Origin: Aaosphaeria pasadenensis
Taxonomy: Eukaryota; Ascomycota; Dothideomycetes; Pleosporales
Assembly: GCA_022813625.1 (NCBI GenBank)
Contig: JAKLMB010000003.1
Span: 248,001-312,000 of the forward strand
Direction: 5' to 3'
DNA length: 64,000 nt
In this document: one piece after another, positions 34,201 to 46,957 of the stretch
Layout of the letters: each line of letters starts with the position of its first letter
Numbering within the stretch: position 1 is the stretch's first letter
Program-made: the position numbers and the translations under genes
The notes under the pieces: model-generated
Told to the model about the DNA's origin: nothing
Seen by the model: the letters and a program-made list of their open reading frames with translations, nothing else
The model's database searches: none

Positions 34201-35580
34201 TGGAAGAGCAAGGGATACGATATGTCAGGGATGTTGGCTTGGGCTTGTATTGTAGCGCGCTAGAAGAAGGCCTGGGGCTCCATCGTCCATCCCATGGTCG
34301 GGCCCTCGGGGAGAGAAGAGTTCGAAAAAGAACAATGGGACGCTCGGAGGACCATTCCGACTGAAGATGGCATGTGCACCCATGGTTGGGGGGGCTATTT
34401 GTGGGCACGTTTTGCGAACTGCTCTGTCCGTGTTCTGTACGGGGTTCCGTACTGGCTAGTACGGCATTAGGATAAGAGGATGATTGATTGTCCGTTTTAG
34501 GATATAGATATGAATCTTCAGAGAGTGCAGAAAGAGTTTAAGCTCGGAGGGACTTGCGTGGATTATTGGGGGAAGGGGGGAAATGGGGGATTTGATTACG
34601 ATTATGCGGAAGAAATGGGTGGTTTGATTAGTCCGCCATTCGCTGGCAGATATCAGATGTTGGCTGTACGTGTAGATGAGTGTGGTGGATCATATCACGG
34701 TTGTATTATGCGCGTGGCAAACGTAAACGTTCCAGGGAGCGAAAAAGAAAAGAAGGAACAAAGCAATAATTAATGATGAATTACTAGTACTTAGATGGTC
34801 AGGAAATGGCCCGGATGTGGTGGCCTCTTTGCTTGGGCTGTGAGTGAGATTCATGGGTGAATAGACCAATCGCGGATAATAAAACATGGCCTTACATGGG
34901 GTGGAGCATAATCATAGAAGCCATCAGAATCGTAGGCCGAATGGCAGACTGTCTCCGACGCCGTATAGGTTGAAATTCCTACATAATTGGGCACATAGAC
35001 ATAGCCATAGGTAGGCGTATGTAGTCATAGAGGTATAGGTATGGACATGGGGCATAGGCAAAGACATGGGCATGGACAAGGACATGGGTCCCAAAGAAAG
35101 CAAATGGAGGGGCACCAGAAGGAAAAGGCTGGCTGCTACATACACAAGTTAGGTACATGTAGACCTCGTAGACAGTGCTGTATTCTAGTCTCCGTGTATG
35201 GAAATATGCACATACATACTTGTAAAGCACCTAATGAAGAGAGTGACTACTGCACCGTACGATCATGACTGTGGCGTGCCAAGTGGTAGAATCAAATCAC
35301 TCTGGATGATTTCACCAGTAGGCATGATTATTATTACCATTAATCAAATTTATCGACTCCCTAGTACATACCTACTTCTTGTGTCATTCGTGACCCAGTA
35401 GGACGCATGTTTGTTGGTTGGGTGCTATTTGCAAGTCACTATTGGCTCCGGAATGGCTAGTACAAAAATAGAAAATAGTCCGAGCCGGCGCTGGATTTGA
35501 TGGGATCGATACGTTCATGGAGGCGTCCCTTTCTGTATAATAAGTTTACTTTTTAGTGCCCATTATTATCATTCCCTTAG

Positions 35581-38500
35581 TACTCCGTACCTAGATTCTT
35601 GCCCTGCCCTGCTAATAACTACTGTATGTGTGCACTCCGTACTGTGTAATATGTATGTACGAGGCTACTGTAGTCGGCCCTTGAACGTGTGCTAGCTAAA
35701 ATGGACGTCCAAGATCCCAAAGACTATCCGTATCACCTGCTGATGGGACGTGCCGGATGAATGTGGCTATTTTGCTTCGAATACTGCTGCAACTTGCCGC
35801 ATACACCCAGCTCTGTACGGAGCACAACGGTTTTCTTTTATTATTGATTTCATTTTTGTTGTGCTGATGATCTGTTGACCAGTGAATAGACCAATAACAG
35901 CGTGAAGTCATTCACTTTGTACTGCGTATTCGCATCCGTAAACGAGAACCCCTGCTCTCAGTGGTTCGGGCTTCTGATTGGTTGGCCGTATGTCCAAGTA
36001 TACTGCGCACTACGTAGTATTCTACGGGAACTATACTTCGGAATGAGATATCGTTTCGTATCTACTAGAGTACAAGTGCAAGTGAGTCTTATACTATAAA
36101 GGTAGGTGCCATATTTGTGTTGTTATATTGCGTACAAAAGTCCACATGGTTCAACGTTGCTTCAGCAGGTGGCCAGATTGCATGTAGGACCTGAGTGCGA
36201 GGGAGATGATAAGAGGGGTTTTCGTGTTTTCCGAGATGGATAAAAAGAAAAACAAATAGGAAAAACAAGGACAAAAGGGCTGCCAGGGTATGTAGTCAAG
36301 ACTCAAGACCCAGAGCTCGAAGAGATGGCGACCACGAGTGAGATGTGAATGCAAGCAAGCTATAACTGAATACATATTATGGAGTACACAGTACGGAGTA
36401 GTCACAGTAGATACCACCAAACCCCCCCCGCGGCACGACTGACGTTGATGGAATTGTTCCACCAGTACTCCCAGCCTGTGGAACAAACATGGTGCTATCA
36501 GCGAGTACCAACGATGACGGGGCGATACAGTGTACACTCACTGTACTGTGTATAGTACTCCGTACCTAGATACGCTACCTGGAACGAAACAATTGATGGG
36601 ATTCTTCCGATCTGCGCTGCAACATGTCCCGTCTTCCCAGAGGTGCAGGGGTTAACCTCGCAGCGCACGTGGAGCATACCACTACACCGGATAAGCGTGT
36701 CTGGCCTGCAATTCACTTTTTGTCCACACACACACACACACACACACACACATCCATCTCGACCACCCTCGCTCTCATCTTATTATGATCCAATCCTCAA
36801 CCCCACACATCTTTCTCACCGTCTTCTTCTTTTGCTATCGCACCCTAGTGGTGCACTGCACAGTACAGGCGCCCCATTCCCTGGCCAAGTCTGGTGTCCA
36901 CCCGCTCTTAGTTACCATCAATATTGTCATGATCCACTACTTCAAACACAACACCTCACTGCTCGCCCTGCCCTGCTCTCCGGATGCCTACGGTATAAGC
37001 ATCCACACTTTACGAGCCGCTCTTGCATCATCATCTTGTGTCTCGAATCCCCGGTGACTCTTACAATGTTCTCGCAATCATGCGTTGAGCCTGGATCTGG
37101 CAATGCCGGAGTGAACGATATCACCCTGTGGCTGCCCACAGTCTACCGTACAGATATTCGCATGGATCGTACAATAAATTCCCAACTCAGTCCACTTTCA
37201 TCATCCAGTCTCGCTCCGTCAGATTATTGGGTCAGATCAGTTCGCCCATGCTGATAATGCACTGGCAGCTGCACATGAACCCCTCACTCACATCCTCCAG
37301 CTCACACACATTAGGCATGCTGCAAGTGTCAGCAATACCTGGTAGTATGGTCTGCCATTTGCATTACGTGCGCTGTACGGAGTACTTCAGTTCCTTTCCT
37401 TTTCTCAAATGCTGCGACAGTGGTCGTGTGAACGATTGCAAAAACCAAAGATCCGCTGGGGATAGAGGGCATGACGTACAGCATCTGCACCTATAGCTGT
37501 GTCTGTCACCCCAGATCCCCACCATTCACACCGCAGCACCTGTTATCGGAAGCCAAATGCGCCGTCCAACTCTACACCAGTAGCACGACATGGCATATGT
37601 AAGGTTGGCCCTTTTCTGCCGCTGGCAGAATTGCCGCAACGGTCCAGCCAAAGAATGAAGGTCTCTAAGGCCAGACCTTGTGCAGCCTACGTAATTACAG
37701 AACAGAGCAGGAGGATGAGGCAGAGCGTACTGTACGAGTATAATATGCTCTACCTCTGTGTGCGCGCGTCTGCGCTCCAGACTGTTGCAACTTGCAAGAC
37801 AATGCAAAATGCAAATGGAAAAACCCCACCACAGCTCCCACTTTGTCCCCTTGAATCCCCCGATCCTCCGCTATGGTGCATCCGCATGGCGGATCGCAAC
37901 ATCCGCCGGACGGGCGACGGGCGTGACTACCAGTACATTAGATTGAAGGGCACGGCATGCGTTTATTACTCCTCCAGCCCACCAAGACCGCCCAGTATCT
38001 CATTGTGTTATTAATTTCCTCCATGAGTAAGGCTTTCTGCCACTCCACTCTCAACGGGCAATCCGGCAGTAGATTGCATCCCGTCTCAGCCCTGAAGAAA
38101 GTTGTGGAGACAATTAGAAACGTCAAAATGTTTGGTATACGGAGTACATTTACACCGATTTGCTTGTTCCAGGCCGGCGGCTTCAGGGTGCAAGAATGGT
38201 GGCCGCCATCTAGCCTTAAGCCATGTTGGCTGCACTGCCTACGGTTTATCCATCTTGCTGGAACGTCAGGGGTCGGCCGCGCGCCTTTGGGCCAGGAAGA
38301 AGGGCCGAAGAGCACGCAGCGGACTAACAAACGGCATCATCGAAGCTCTATTCTCGAAAAATGTCAACTATGACCCAGGCTTCCACTCTTGCGGCCGGCA
38401 ACGGGTGTCAAAGCTGACCGCAACAGAAGCAGAATGCGGATGGCGCTGCTCTGCTACTACGATCGAATCATGGGCAATAAGGAATTGCCGGCCTAGCCAT

Positions 38501-39081
38501 GTTCAGCGCGAGGAATAGAATGTTCGATATCTTCTCCCGCCACCAAATTGATGAGGCTCGAAGGGCCATCGTCGGCGGGCCGGCATAGGGTAGGGCACAG
38601 CACTGCATCCTGCGTCGGTCATCGCGCCCGTTAGGGATACAGGCTGATAGCTATAGATACTCTTTCCCAAATTCATATGCTCTATTGCATACACTCTTAC
38701 GCGCACTCAAGTAAGGGGATAACTCTGTGGCGCTGGACCGTACGAACAACGGCGTCAACAAACACAGCGATGCCTAGAGCAATTGCCGCATTTAGTACGG
38801 CAACCAACCACTCGTGGGGGGATTGTGACAGCGGCATCGAGTCGTTGTTGGAGTACGGCAACACACTGCTACAGGTAAAGAGGCAGCAAACGCCCCCACC
38901 ATATGCAGCAGCCATAATAGCATACTGGGTACTCCGTACTGTAGTTTATGGCGGTAGGCTGCTGCAGTGCTGGATCATGAATCCATGATGGATGCCCTTC
39001 CCCACTATTGAGCATCAGGTAAACGCTGCACCCAATTGTCCCAATCCACCACTTCCACTACGGAGTGCTCTCTACTCCGTA
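35581..39081. repeat. Cluster of seven dispersed TACTCCGTA/TACGGAGTA elements
   Basis: Exact 9-mers start at 35581, 36392, 36556, 37376, 38138, 38930 and 39073, in both orientations. Two of them (35581, 36556) share a longer core, TAGTACTCCGTACCTAGAT. Most are extended toward the palindrome-like form GTACTCCGTAC. Confidence 0.85.
36725..36752. repeat. (CA)14 microsatellite
   Basis: Twenty-eight alternating C and A bases. Confidence 0.95.
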
Positions 39082-40745
39082 CATATTACTATGTACTCCC
39101 ACGGCATGTTTCCACAAATACAGAACCTCCCTTCCCCCCCTCCTTGCTTGTCCTGCCCGGGCAGTGTCCCTGTCGTAATATTTCATATCTATGGGGCCTA
39201 CCGCTACTGCAACGGCGATCCTGGGATCAGGCAGGTTGTGCAGCAGCAGCAGGCTCAAGATGGCTGAGGTCCGATATGGTGCGAGGCCTACATAGGTACA
39301 GTACGAGTACATCAACAGCGTGCTAGAGAACCCTGGCCAGCCGTACGAACAGACCTTGACTACTCTGATCCAGTAGTTATTGTTATTGACATGTGTGCGA
39401 TCATCGACAAGGGTCGAAGTTAAATGCCTTCGAGGGCAAGTTGGGGCGGACAGAGGGGAGCGTAGCCCACATTACCCCGGTCGTCGGCATCTTCTACGAT
39501 ATATTTTACCCAATAGTCATACAGTCCAGGACGAAAAAGGGCCTGAGGCTTGTCAGGGCGGTCCCAAAAGTTAATACTCGTACAGCGTACCCTCTTTCCT
39601 CTCACATTCACACTTAGGTACGCTCACACAGACACGGACAATACCTGGCCGTCATCGTGGAGCCAGCCCAGCAAGGTGACAAGGTGGCAGGGGTCGATGA
39701 TCCTTAACACCCACTCCCTCCCTCTGGATGGCGCGACCCTAGGGCCGCGGCGCGCCGCCAGCAATCGAAATGGCAGCGGAAAGCGGAAAGGTTCATGGCG
39801 GCACACACCCGGGTGCGAGAGGCCTGAACCTGACTGAAGGGAGAAAACAGTCGAATCGGTGCAGAAAGAGCCCGGGATGTCAAGGATGGTTGCAGAGATC
39901 GTAGAGGTTGCTGTGCCCATCCCCATCCATACCCATACTCATCATCGTACCCACTAACTACTTTTCCTTTGCTACTGTCTGTTCGGCGACCCTGGCTGCA
40001 GATGCAGCATCCTGTCCTTCTCCCCCGCGCATCATTGCATCTTGTCTAGTTAGTTACTCTCCCTCTCAGATGAGCTTCCTCTACCTAGCAGCAGGCTCCA
40101 TGCGTCCAACTTTAGCTGCTCCCTAAGCCCAACAAGTGATTTAGAGGATGTTGCAGATGCCAGCAGCAATCCAGGCACTGATACTTCTGATATGCGCCTG
40201 CTGTGCTTCTTACAACCTCAATAGCACCACCCATCGTTTCAGAGTGCAACTTGGTCTCCCTCCAGAACCCGCGCCCGTGTTGCGCCTACCGCAGAAACAC
40301 CTTATCCTTCCAGATCAAGTGTCCAGAAAGATCGAAAGCGTACTTTGGAGGTATCAGTCAGAAGAGGATTGCTGCCATCGTGCGTTTGTTTAAAAGCCGG
40401 CCGCTCGCTGGTCCTGGTCTTCCGTGCTAGCAGGGGATCCGCGCAAAGCCTCATCCATCTTTCAATCTTCAAGTACTAGTGACTCGGTCTTGATTCAGTC
40501 AGCTACCGCGCTTGATTGTCTTCATACACTCACTCTACTAATAATTAGCCCTCGAACTCGTTCGCTGTCCCTGGCGGCTTGCCCGCTGACCCCATCCGCA
40601 AGACACTCTGTGATCGTCCCTGCATCCCTGCCCTGTCAACTCCTCGGGGGGCACGGATGACGTTGGTCGCACTTCTACAACCTATCTACCATCCACAGCC
40701 AGCAATTTCTCGTAGCCCTATCGTCATCTTCATTTTTTCGAAGAC

Positions 40746-43222
40746 ATGTCTGGTTACTATCATCAAAATCACAATCCAAACATACCTCCGCAGTATTACA
40801 ATGTCAATCCAAATGCGGCCTCCCATCCTGGGATCCCAAATATGCCGCCGCATATGATGGCACCAGATGGCTCCATCCTGCCTGGTATGCACGAAAACCC
40901 AATGTACCATGGAATGCCAGGATCTTTCATGCCGTATGGGGACCCCTCGATGCAGCAGCCGTATCTCGACCAGTATGACGATGTCTCTGGGTCTCTGGGA
41001 GGAGTCCAGGGCGCCAATAGTCGCATGAGGAGACGATCAGGTCCTGGTGACCATGTCAAGCACCGGAGAACGAGGAGTGGTTGCTATACTTGCCGGCAAC
41101 GCAGAGTCAAGGTAAGCTTTATCATGTCGAGAAGATTCTGCCAGTCGCTGTGCTGAACAAAGGAAACAGTGCGATGAAAACCACCCAATCTGTGAAAGTA
41201 AGTGCTTGTGTAAACTAGGCTAATTGATGGTTCTTCAGCTCACTTTTGGTACCTAGGATGTCGAAAGGGAAATCGTGAATGCGTCTATCCCGAAGCTCAG
41301 TCCAATGCAAAGTCCAGTAGAGGTGCCAAATCTGGTCAAAAGTCGGGCAACGAGGGTTCGTCTCCTGAGGACCTGGACGACGATGATCGACTTCCTGCTA
41401 TTTTGGATGACGAGGAAGACGAGGATGATATTGCATCTGAATCCAAACGAGGTGAATCAAACACACCAGGCTTGACCGTTGACCACAGTCCATCACCGTC
41501 AACAGAAGCCTCCTCTGCTGCCCCACATCCCACCCCTCGACCTCCACTTTCTCGCAAAAGCAGCAATCAGACAACTAAGCAAGCAGCACCTTCGAAGCCA
41601 TCCGCGAGCATTCCACAGGATGTTAAATTCTACCTCAGCTACTTCAAAAACCACATGTCACACCACCACTATCACCTCAAGCGCGACAGCAGCAATTTCC
41701 TCAAACTAGACTTCCTGCAGATGGCAATCAAATATGAGCCTTTGCGATACGCGGTCGCAGGTTATGCCGCATACTTCCACACTCTCAGCAGGCCGGATGG
41801 GCGAATTTCTCATTTCTTGCAATACTACAACGAATCGGTGTCGAGACTGCGGGCTTCCATTACCAAGAATAAGAAGCAAGGCCTATCAACATTCTTGACC
41901 ATACTACAGCTCGCAAGCATCGAGGCAAGTATCTTTTAGGAATTCAGACGATTACAACTAATTTCAAATCCAGGAGGTGCTTGGAGACTGGGTCAACCTC
42001 ATGGGTCATCAAAAAGCGGCATACGAAATTCTCACACGTTTATACACCCCTCAGACAATCACACAGACTGAGCTCCTTCGCAAAGTGCTGCTCTGGTACA
42101 TACGTTTCGATCTATTCGTTGGTTTCCAGTCAGGAGGTGAGGCTGTCCTCAGCCGAGACTGGTACGTCGTGATGCATGATTACTATGCGCAGAGGGCACG
42201 CGAGGATCCCGACAACATTACATTGAAATATGAGGAGCGTTTCGCGCATTCTCGCTTGGTTGCCAAGGATTCGAGCGATTTGTTCGCCAGAAAGGCGAAA
42301 GGACTTCTCAGTGACGAAGACTTCATGCGCCAACTACCTGGGTTGACCGAAAGCGTGATGAACCTGGATAAGAATATCGATCCTGTGCTGCTAGACCCAA
42401 AGGACTATGTCACCGATTTCCATGGCACACCCGACCCGGAGAACATTGTCAATCCATACGAACCCAACATCATCTGGGGAGACGATCGATGGACGTCCAA
42501 CTATTTACTATTCGACATGTACGGAATAATGTTCATGTACCAGGTTCAGATCTCGATGGCATCCCGCAAACCGTTTGACCCCGAATTGACCAAACTAGCA
42601 TATCGCGTATGCCAGGTTTTCCAAGCGGTCACTGAGTACCCGAAGGCACCCCCAGGAGCTATCATTGAGGCACAAGCTACGATGGCTATCGCTATACTGT
42701 TCCTTCCCAAGGATCCTAAGACTGTTCAATGGTGTCGGCGCACTTTCGCTCGAATTGAGTCTTCCGGGTACGTGTTGCATCACTCTTCTTGTGGTTGTAA
42801 TGACACGAATTGCTGACCTCAATAGTTATATCTATTCCAATACGCTTCGCAACCGCATTCTCGATTCCTGGGGTATAGAGCATTCTGATTGGTGGCTACC
42901 AAACGACGAGGGCTGCCCTCGTATCATTCGCTCCATAAAGGACTTCATTACTGAGCGGATGACCGCACCGAGAGATCAAACCTCCGAGGACCTCCGAGAG
43001 ATGAAGGGTATATTCAGTACTCTCACCATATCCGATTCGCCGTCAAACTCCGATGTCACAAGTACCAGTCCTATCGACGGTATTTTGAGTGTACCATCTA
43101 ATATAGATGAGACGCTCATTTACACAGGCGGATCTCCAGAGTACGATTTGAGTTACGAAAGCAGGTTCTCAGGCGCCGACCCATACCAATCAGGCTCCAT
43201 CCCCGGACCATCGGGTCAGTGA
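40746..43222 (+). CDS. Zn2Cys6 fungal-specific transcription factor
   Basis: join(40746..41111,41170..41197,41257..41924,41974..42767,42826..43222), 750 residues. A nuclear DNA-binding regulator. The zinc cluster is C113-x2-C116-x6-C123-x6-C130-x2-C133-x6-C140, preceded by KHRRTRSG and followed by VYPEAQ. Two introns (58 and 59 nt) fall inside the cluster and flank a 28-nt exon. The N-terminus (1-95) is Pro/Met/Tyr-rich. An acidic stretch (DDEEDEDD) follows the cluster. From about residue 245 on there is a long helical fungal regulatory domain (DVKFYLSYFKNHMSHHHYHL, LKLDFLQMAIKYEPLRYAVAG, EVLGDWVNLMGHQKAAYEIL, NYLLFDMYGIMFMYQVQISMA). The third intron (41925..41973) is GC-AG; the fourth is 58 nt. 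The C-terminal 80 residues are Ser/Asp-rich, perhaps an activation region. Targets and pathway are unknown. It has a very large upstream region. Confidence 0.9.
41925..41973 (+). other. GC-AG intron in the Zn2Cys6 gene
   Basis: The donor reads GAG|GCAAGT and the acceptor ATCCAG|GAG, 49 nt. Phase 0 on both sides gives LASIEEVLGDWVNL, the expected family sequence. The nearest GT (GTATCT, 4 bases on) would break the frame. Confidence 0.8.
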
Positions 43223-45010
43223 GGTTCAGGTCGGCTATTCACATTGTCTTGTGTTGCCCGAGATGTGACCCGATACGACTAAAATGGTATATTTGCTCAG
43301 CCCTGTCGTACCGGGGCTTGTCTCAGATCACACCTACTGGCATTTGGTGGCACTTTGATCGATCGACATATCAAGCTTAATCGGTAGTTTGCATATGTGA
43401 CTAGGTGTGCGCGGCACAGCGAGCCACAAAGCGTTTGTGACACGACGCCGACACGCACCGCACTAGCAGACATCCTCACTGCAACCGGCATTCTCCATCG
43501 AGCTTTTCCCATACAGCAGGTTACCGAGTCGCCCGCATTGGCGCGCTGTATGGACACCTGACGACGTCCTCGGCGATGCAAGTAACGCTTTTTTGTTTGA
43601 AACACCTTATACATCCTTACACTTACGGCCGCAAGGGAGCACTTGATGAACACTTGGCAACACACACAGCGCAAGATATATATATACACACACAATTGCG
43701 GAGTTTGTTGGGATCAACGAATGGTGGGCCACCGGTCGCCAAAGATTAGGATATGTGAAGATACCCCCAGCACACGGCAAGGCGTACAGGTGGCGGTTTC
43801 CGACTCTGAGCACGATATTCTCGCAATGTTTCGGTTGTTTCTTCTTCTATCTACAAGGCAGAAAGGCTCGATGCACTCCAGAGTGAAGTTGCTCGTATAT
43901 CCGTTCGCTTTCGTTTCTTTTTATGCCTTCTCCCCTCTTCACTTCTGCCTTGTATAAATTAAACCCATCGGTACATATAGATTAGTACATTCTGGTAACG
44001 ACATTTTCGGCTTACAATGTCTCTGTCCTTGTTTCGGATCAAGCCATTTTCTACCAATACGCTGCATTTGACGCTCTTCGAAACCTCCGATATCTGCAAT
44101 CAGATAGTTCAGTTCAATCAATTGCTCGGTCATGTCCACAGTTGGGAAATTAGTTCTACTTCATACATCACACATCAAATTAAGACTTTTGCGTGTACAT
44201 GCCACTGAGTCCATGAAGCCACAGAGTAATTGGTACCTATTAAGGAACGCGCAATCATCCAGATCTGTCGATGAATGGAATCTGCAATCCACAATGCTTC
44301 ACCGCCACCTACTATCGTCCGGGGACATTCCTACCAACTTGTAGACAGGGCAGTCGTTTGAAACTCGGATCAAATCATGTCTGTGTACGCCTAGACGCGG
44401 TATCTTTTTCGCTTTGAGACTCTGCAAGAGGAAGAGGTTTGGCGTTTGAGGTGTATTCGACCTGGCAGTTAGATCGAGTTTCCCTTGCCTGAAATACCCA
44501 GAGAACCAGCCTTTGTTTCAGAGGATGCAGGTTTTTAACATGGATGCTGTTTCATCGATAGTGGCCAACACTGGTAATGGAAGTTCCCGTGTATGGGCGG
44601 GATAGTACGAGGTAAGAATGCGTCGACAATGTATTGGATTGCGTTGGATATTTTAGTTTTATGAAATTTGCCACGCCTGGAATAAAACAGTAAGGAATAC
44701 TAGTTTCGAGATTAAGAGAACAGATCTTCTTAATTAAGTAGCAGTAGCATATTCGTTAGATAGTTGTGAATGTCAAATCCGTACTCCGTAGTTTGAATGA
44801 TACGAATATATCCATGACCTAATACGGTATAGCTGTGGCGCAGCTCTGTTACCGTGCGTGGCGCCACGATTACCAAGGGAGTGAGCACATGCTTTCTGCG
44901 AAGTAAAGCTCCCAACCCAAGCCAGACTACTACCATCAGCTACTCAACCACTCTACTTGCGATACCCGAATTTCTCGACTGCGGAATTAGCTGTACACAT
45001 TTCGCCCCTC
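43223..45010. other. Intergenic, no supported gene
   Basis: 1.8 kb between two + strand genes. One exact TACTCCGTA element lies at 44782-44790. Open frames at 43297-43957 overlap on both strands and have no domain features. Confidence 0.5.
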
Positions 45011-46439
45011 ATGGACAAAGTTCAGGCATTCGGCAAGAACTTCTCGTACGCCTCTCCCGCCTGTCCGGCATACCGCCCTGGGAGCTTTCTCCTCGGGGGA
45101 GTATTCAAATCGCCAGATGTTAACATTGAGTCTGTAGTGCCTCTTTCACGCCTTTCGCGGCAAGGACCCAGCAATATGTCAAGGAACAGCTTGGCCAGGC
45201 GGAGGACAAGGTACGGACACTGCCAGAATGAGCGCTCATCGCACTGCGATTCTGGAGGGGGGCTGCCTCAACAATAAGGATGAGACATTGACTGGTATCA
45301 CAATAGACACAACTTCCCCCGGACTACATTGAGCTCGAGAAGCGGGTCGATGCCTTGAAGAAGGTTCACAATACTATGCTCCAGGTGACGTACGTCTCGA
45401 TCCATTGCTCTACAACCCCTATCTACCTAATGCGCTTGCAATCAATCTGACATACGTTCCCCTACAGCTCCCAGTACTCGAACGAAGCATACGACTACCC
45501 AACCAACATCCGCGAATCCTTCAACGACCTCGGCAGGACCGTCTCTGAGAAGGTCAATCTCCTCTCTTCCGCAACCTCGCCCGCCGAAGCTCAGGCCGCA
45601 CTTACTGCTCCCCCCTCCGCGAAGCCGCAGCCCAAGACCTTCAGCCATGCTATCGCCCGCGCTTCGCTGAACAGCTCCCACGTTCTTTCTGGCGAACACG
45701 CCGGCGCTGGAGAGGACCCGCTCGCCACTGCCTTGGAGAAGTTCGCCATCGCCAGCGAGAAGGTCGGAGAGGCTAGATTGGCACAGGACCAGCAGATCCA
45801 GAGCAGATTCCTTGCGGGATGGAGCACCACGCTCAACACCAACATCATGTTCGCGACACGCGCCCGCAAGGCAGTGGAGAACTCGCGATTGGGCCTTGAT
45901 GCCACCAAGACCGCTGCCAAGAACCCTGGCTTCCACCTCCCTGGCCAGCCAGCCAGCCATACGAACGAGGAGGATCTCAGCGAGGAGGCCAGGGCCAAGA
46001 TCGAGCAGGCCGAGGATGAGTTCGTTGGCCAGACTGAGGAGGCCGTTGGTGTTATGAAGAACGTAAGTTTTCTATTCATCATGAAGCAGATGAGAATTCG
46101 TAGGACAATTGCTGACTGAATGTTACAGGTTCTTGATACCCCCGAACCCCTCCGCAACCTTGCGGATCTTATTGCCGCACAGCTTGAGTACCACAAGAAG
46201 GCGTACGAGATCCTCTCCGAGCTCGCACCCGTGGTCGACCAACTTCAAGTGGAGCAAGAGGTGCGTCGCCAAGAGTCCTCCGATTTCTGATCTTGTATTC
46301 GTCTTTTGTCTTCCGTTGTCTTGCGCTGCTTAATGCCGACCGTCCGATCTGATGCTTTGCTTAGCAAAAATATCTTCACCCAAGCTGATCTTTTCAACCC
46401 TAATAGGCCAGCTACCGCAAGTCTCGCGAGGGAGCTTAG
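45011..46439 (+). CDS. GVP36: BAR-domain protein GVP36
   Basis: join(45011..45045,45138..45210,45307..45389,45468..46062,46129..46260,46407..46439), 316 residues. Yeast Gvp36 (326 residues) is a Golgi/vesicle-associated BAR protein involved in endocytosis and vacuole function. The spliced product begins MDKVQAFGKNFSASFTPFAA and continues YVKEQLGQAEDK, LPPDYIELEKRVDALKK and LQVTSQYSNEAYDYPTNIRE. The long helical BAR part follows (FNDLGRTVSEKVNLLSSAT, FAIASEKVGEARLAQDQQI, FATRARKAVENSRLGLDATK), then EFVGQTEEAVGVMKNVLDTP and a short tail ending SYRKSREGA. The helices are charged and coiled-coil-like. Six exons with introns of 92, 96, 78, 66 and 146 nt all close in frame. The first exon is only 35 nt; its ATG was chosen because the joined N-terminus matches the family. 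Confidence 0.9.
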
Positions 46440-46957
46440 ACGACAGAAGGTCTCTGTTGAAAGGGGGTGGAAGATTCACTTTTCGATGAATTTTTAAGTG
46501 CATGGATGGCAACGCTTGCCAATATGATGAGAAGAGCTGGATGGTGAATTCTTTGGCGGATTGGACTCGTATGCCCTCATGCCAAAGCAATCACGGTCTC
46601 TTTGGGATCTTGGGAGTTTTTGCCTCTGATGATATCATCCCTAGGTTAAGCGTCTAAACATGTTTGTCTTTGTCCGGATACAGATTGCATTTGCCTGCTG
46701 TTTTGTCTGATGCCACTAATCTCGTGGTGATGCTGTTACCAGTTGTAACTGGTAAGACCCTATAGTTGGGCCTACTCGTCGTCCTCTTCCTCTCTGCCTT
46801 TCGCCCTTTGTGAAGCATATTTCCCATGACATGAAATCTACAGTTCTAACGAACACCCAGTCAACCAATAAAACCGGCGAGTCTGCACAACAGCACTCAA
46901 TGCCATCCGTCTAATACTGATTCCCTTCTCATCCCCGTCTACTCACATCCTACAACC
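46440..46957. other. Convergent 3' region between GVP36 and the GGCT-like gene
   Basis: Contains the 3' UTRs of the two converging genes. No further gene seen. Confidence 0.55.

Larger units (their letters stand above)
31222..40745. other. 9.5-kb gene-free block with a cluster of TACTCCGTA elements
   Basis: Many short open frames (up to about 200 codons, e.g. 32507-33070 and 36643-37254) overlap on both strands, lack domains and have repeat-driven composition. The block holds a (CA)14 microsatellite and eight exact TACTCCGTA/TACGGAGTA elements (33572, 35581, 36392, 36556, 37376, 38138, 38930, 39073). The rightmost kilobase should contain the promoter and leader of the Zn2Cys6 gene. I see no transposase, reverse transcriptase or long terminal repeat. 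Confidence 0.5.

Noticed and set aside
36643..37254. 203-codon + strand frame
   Set aside because: It runs through the (CA)14 microsatellite and has no recognisable sequence.
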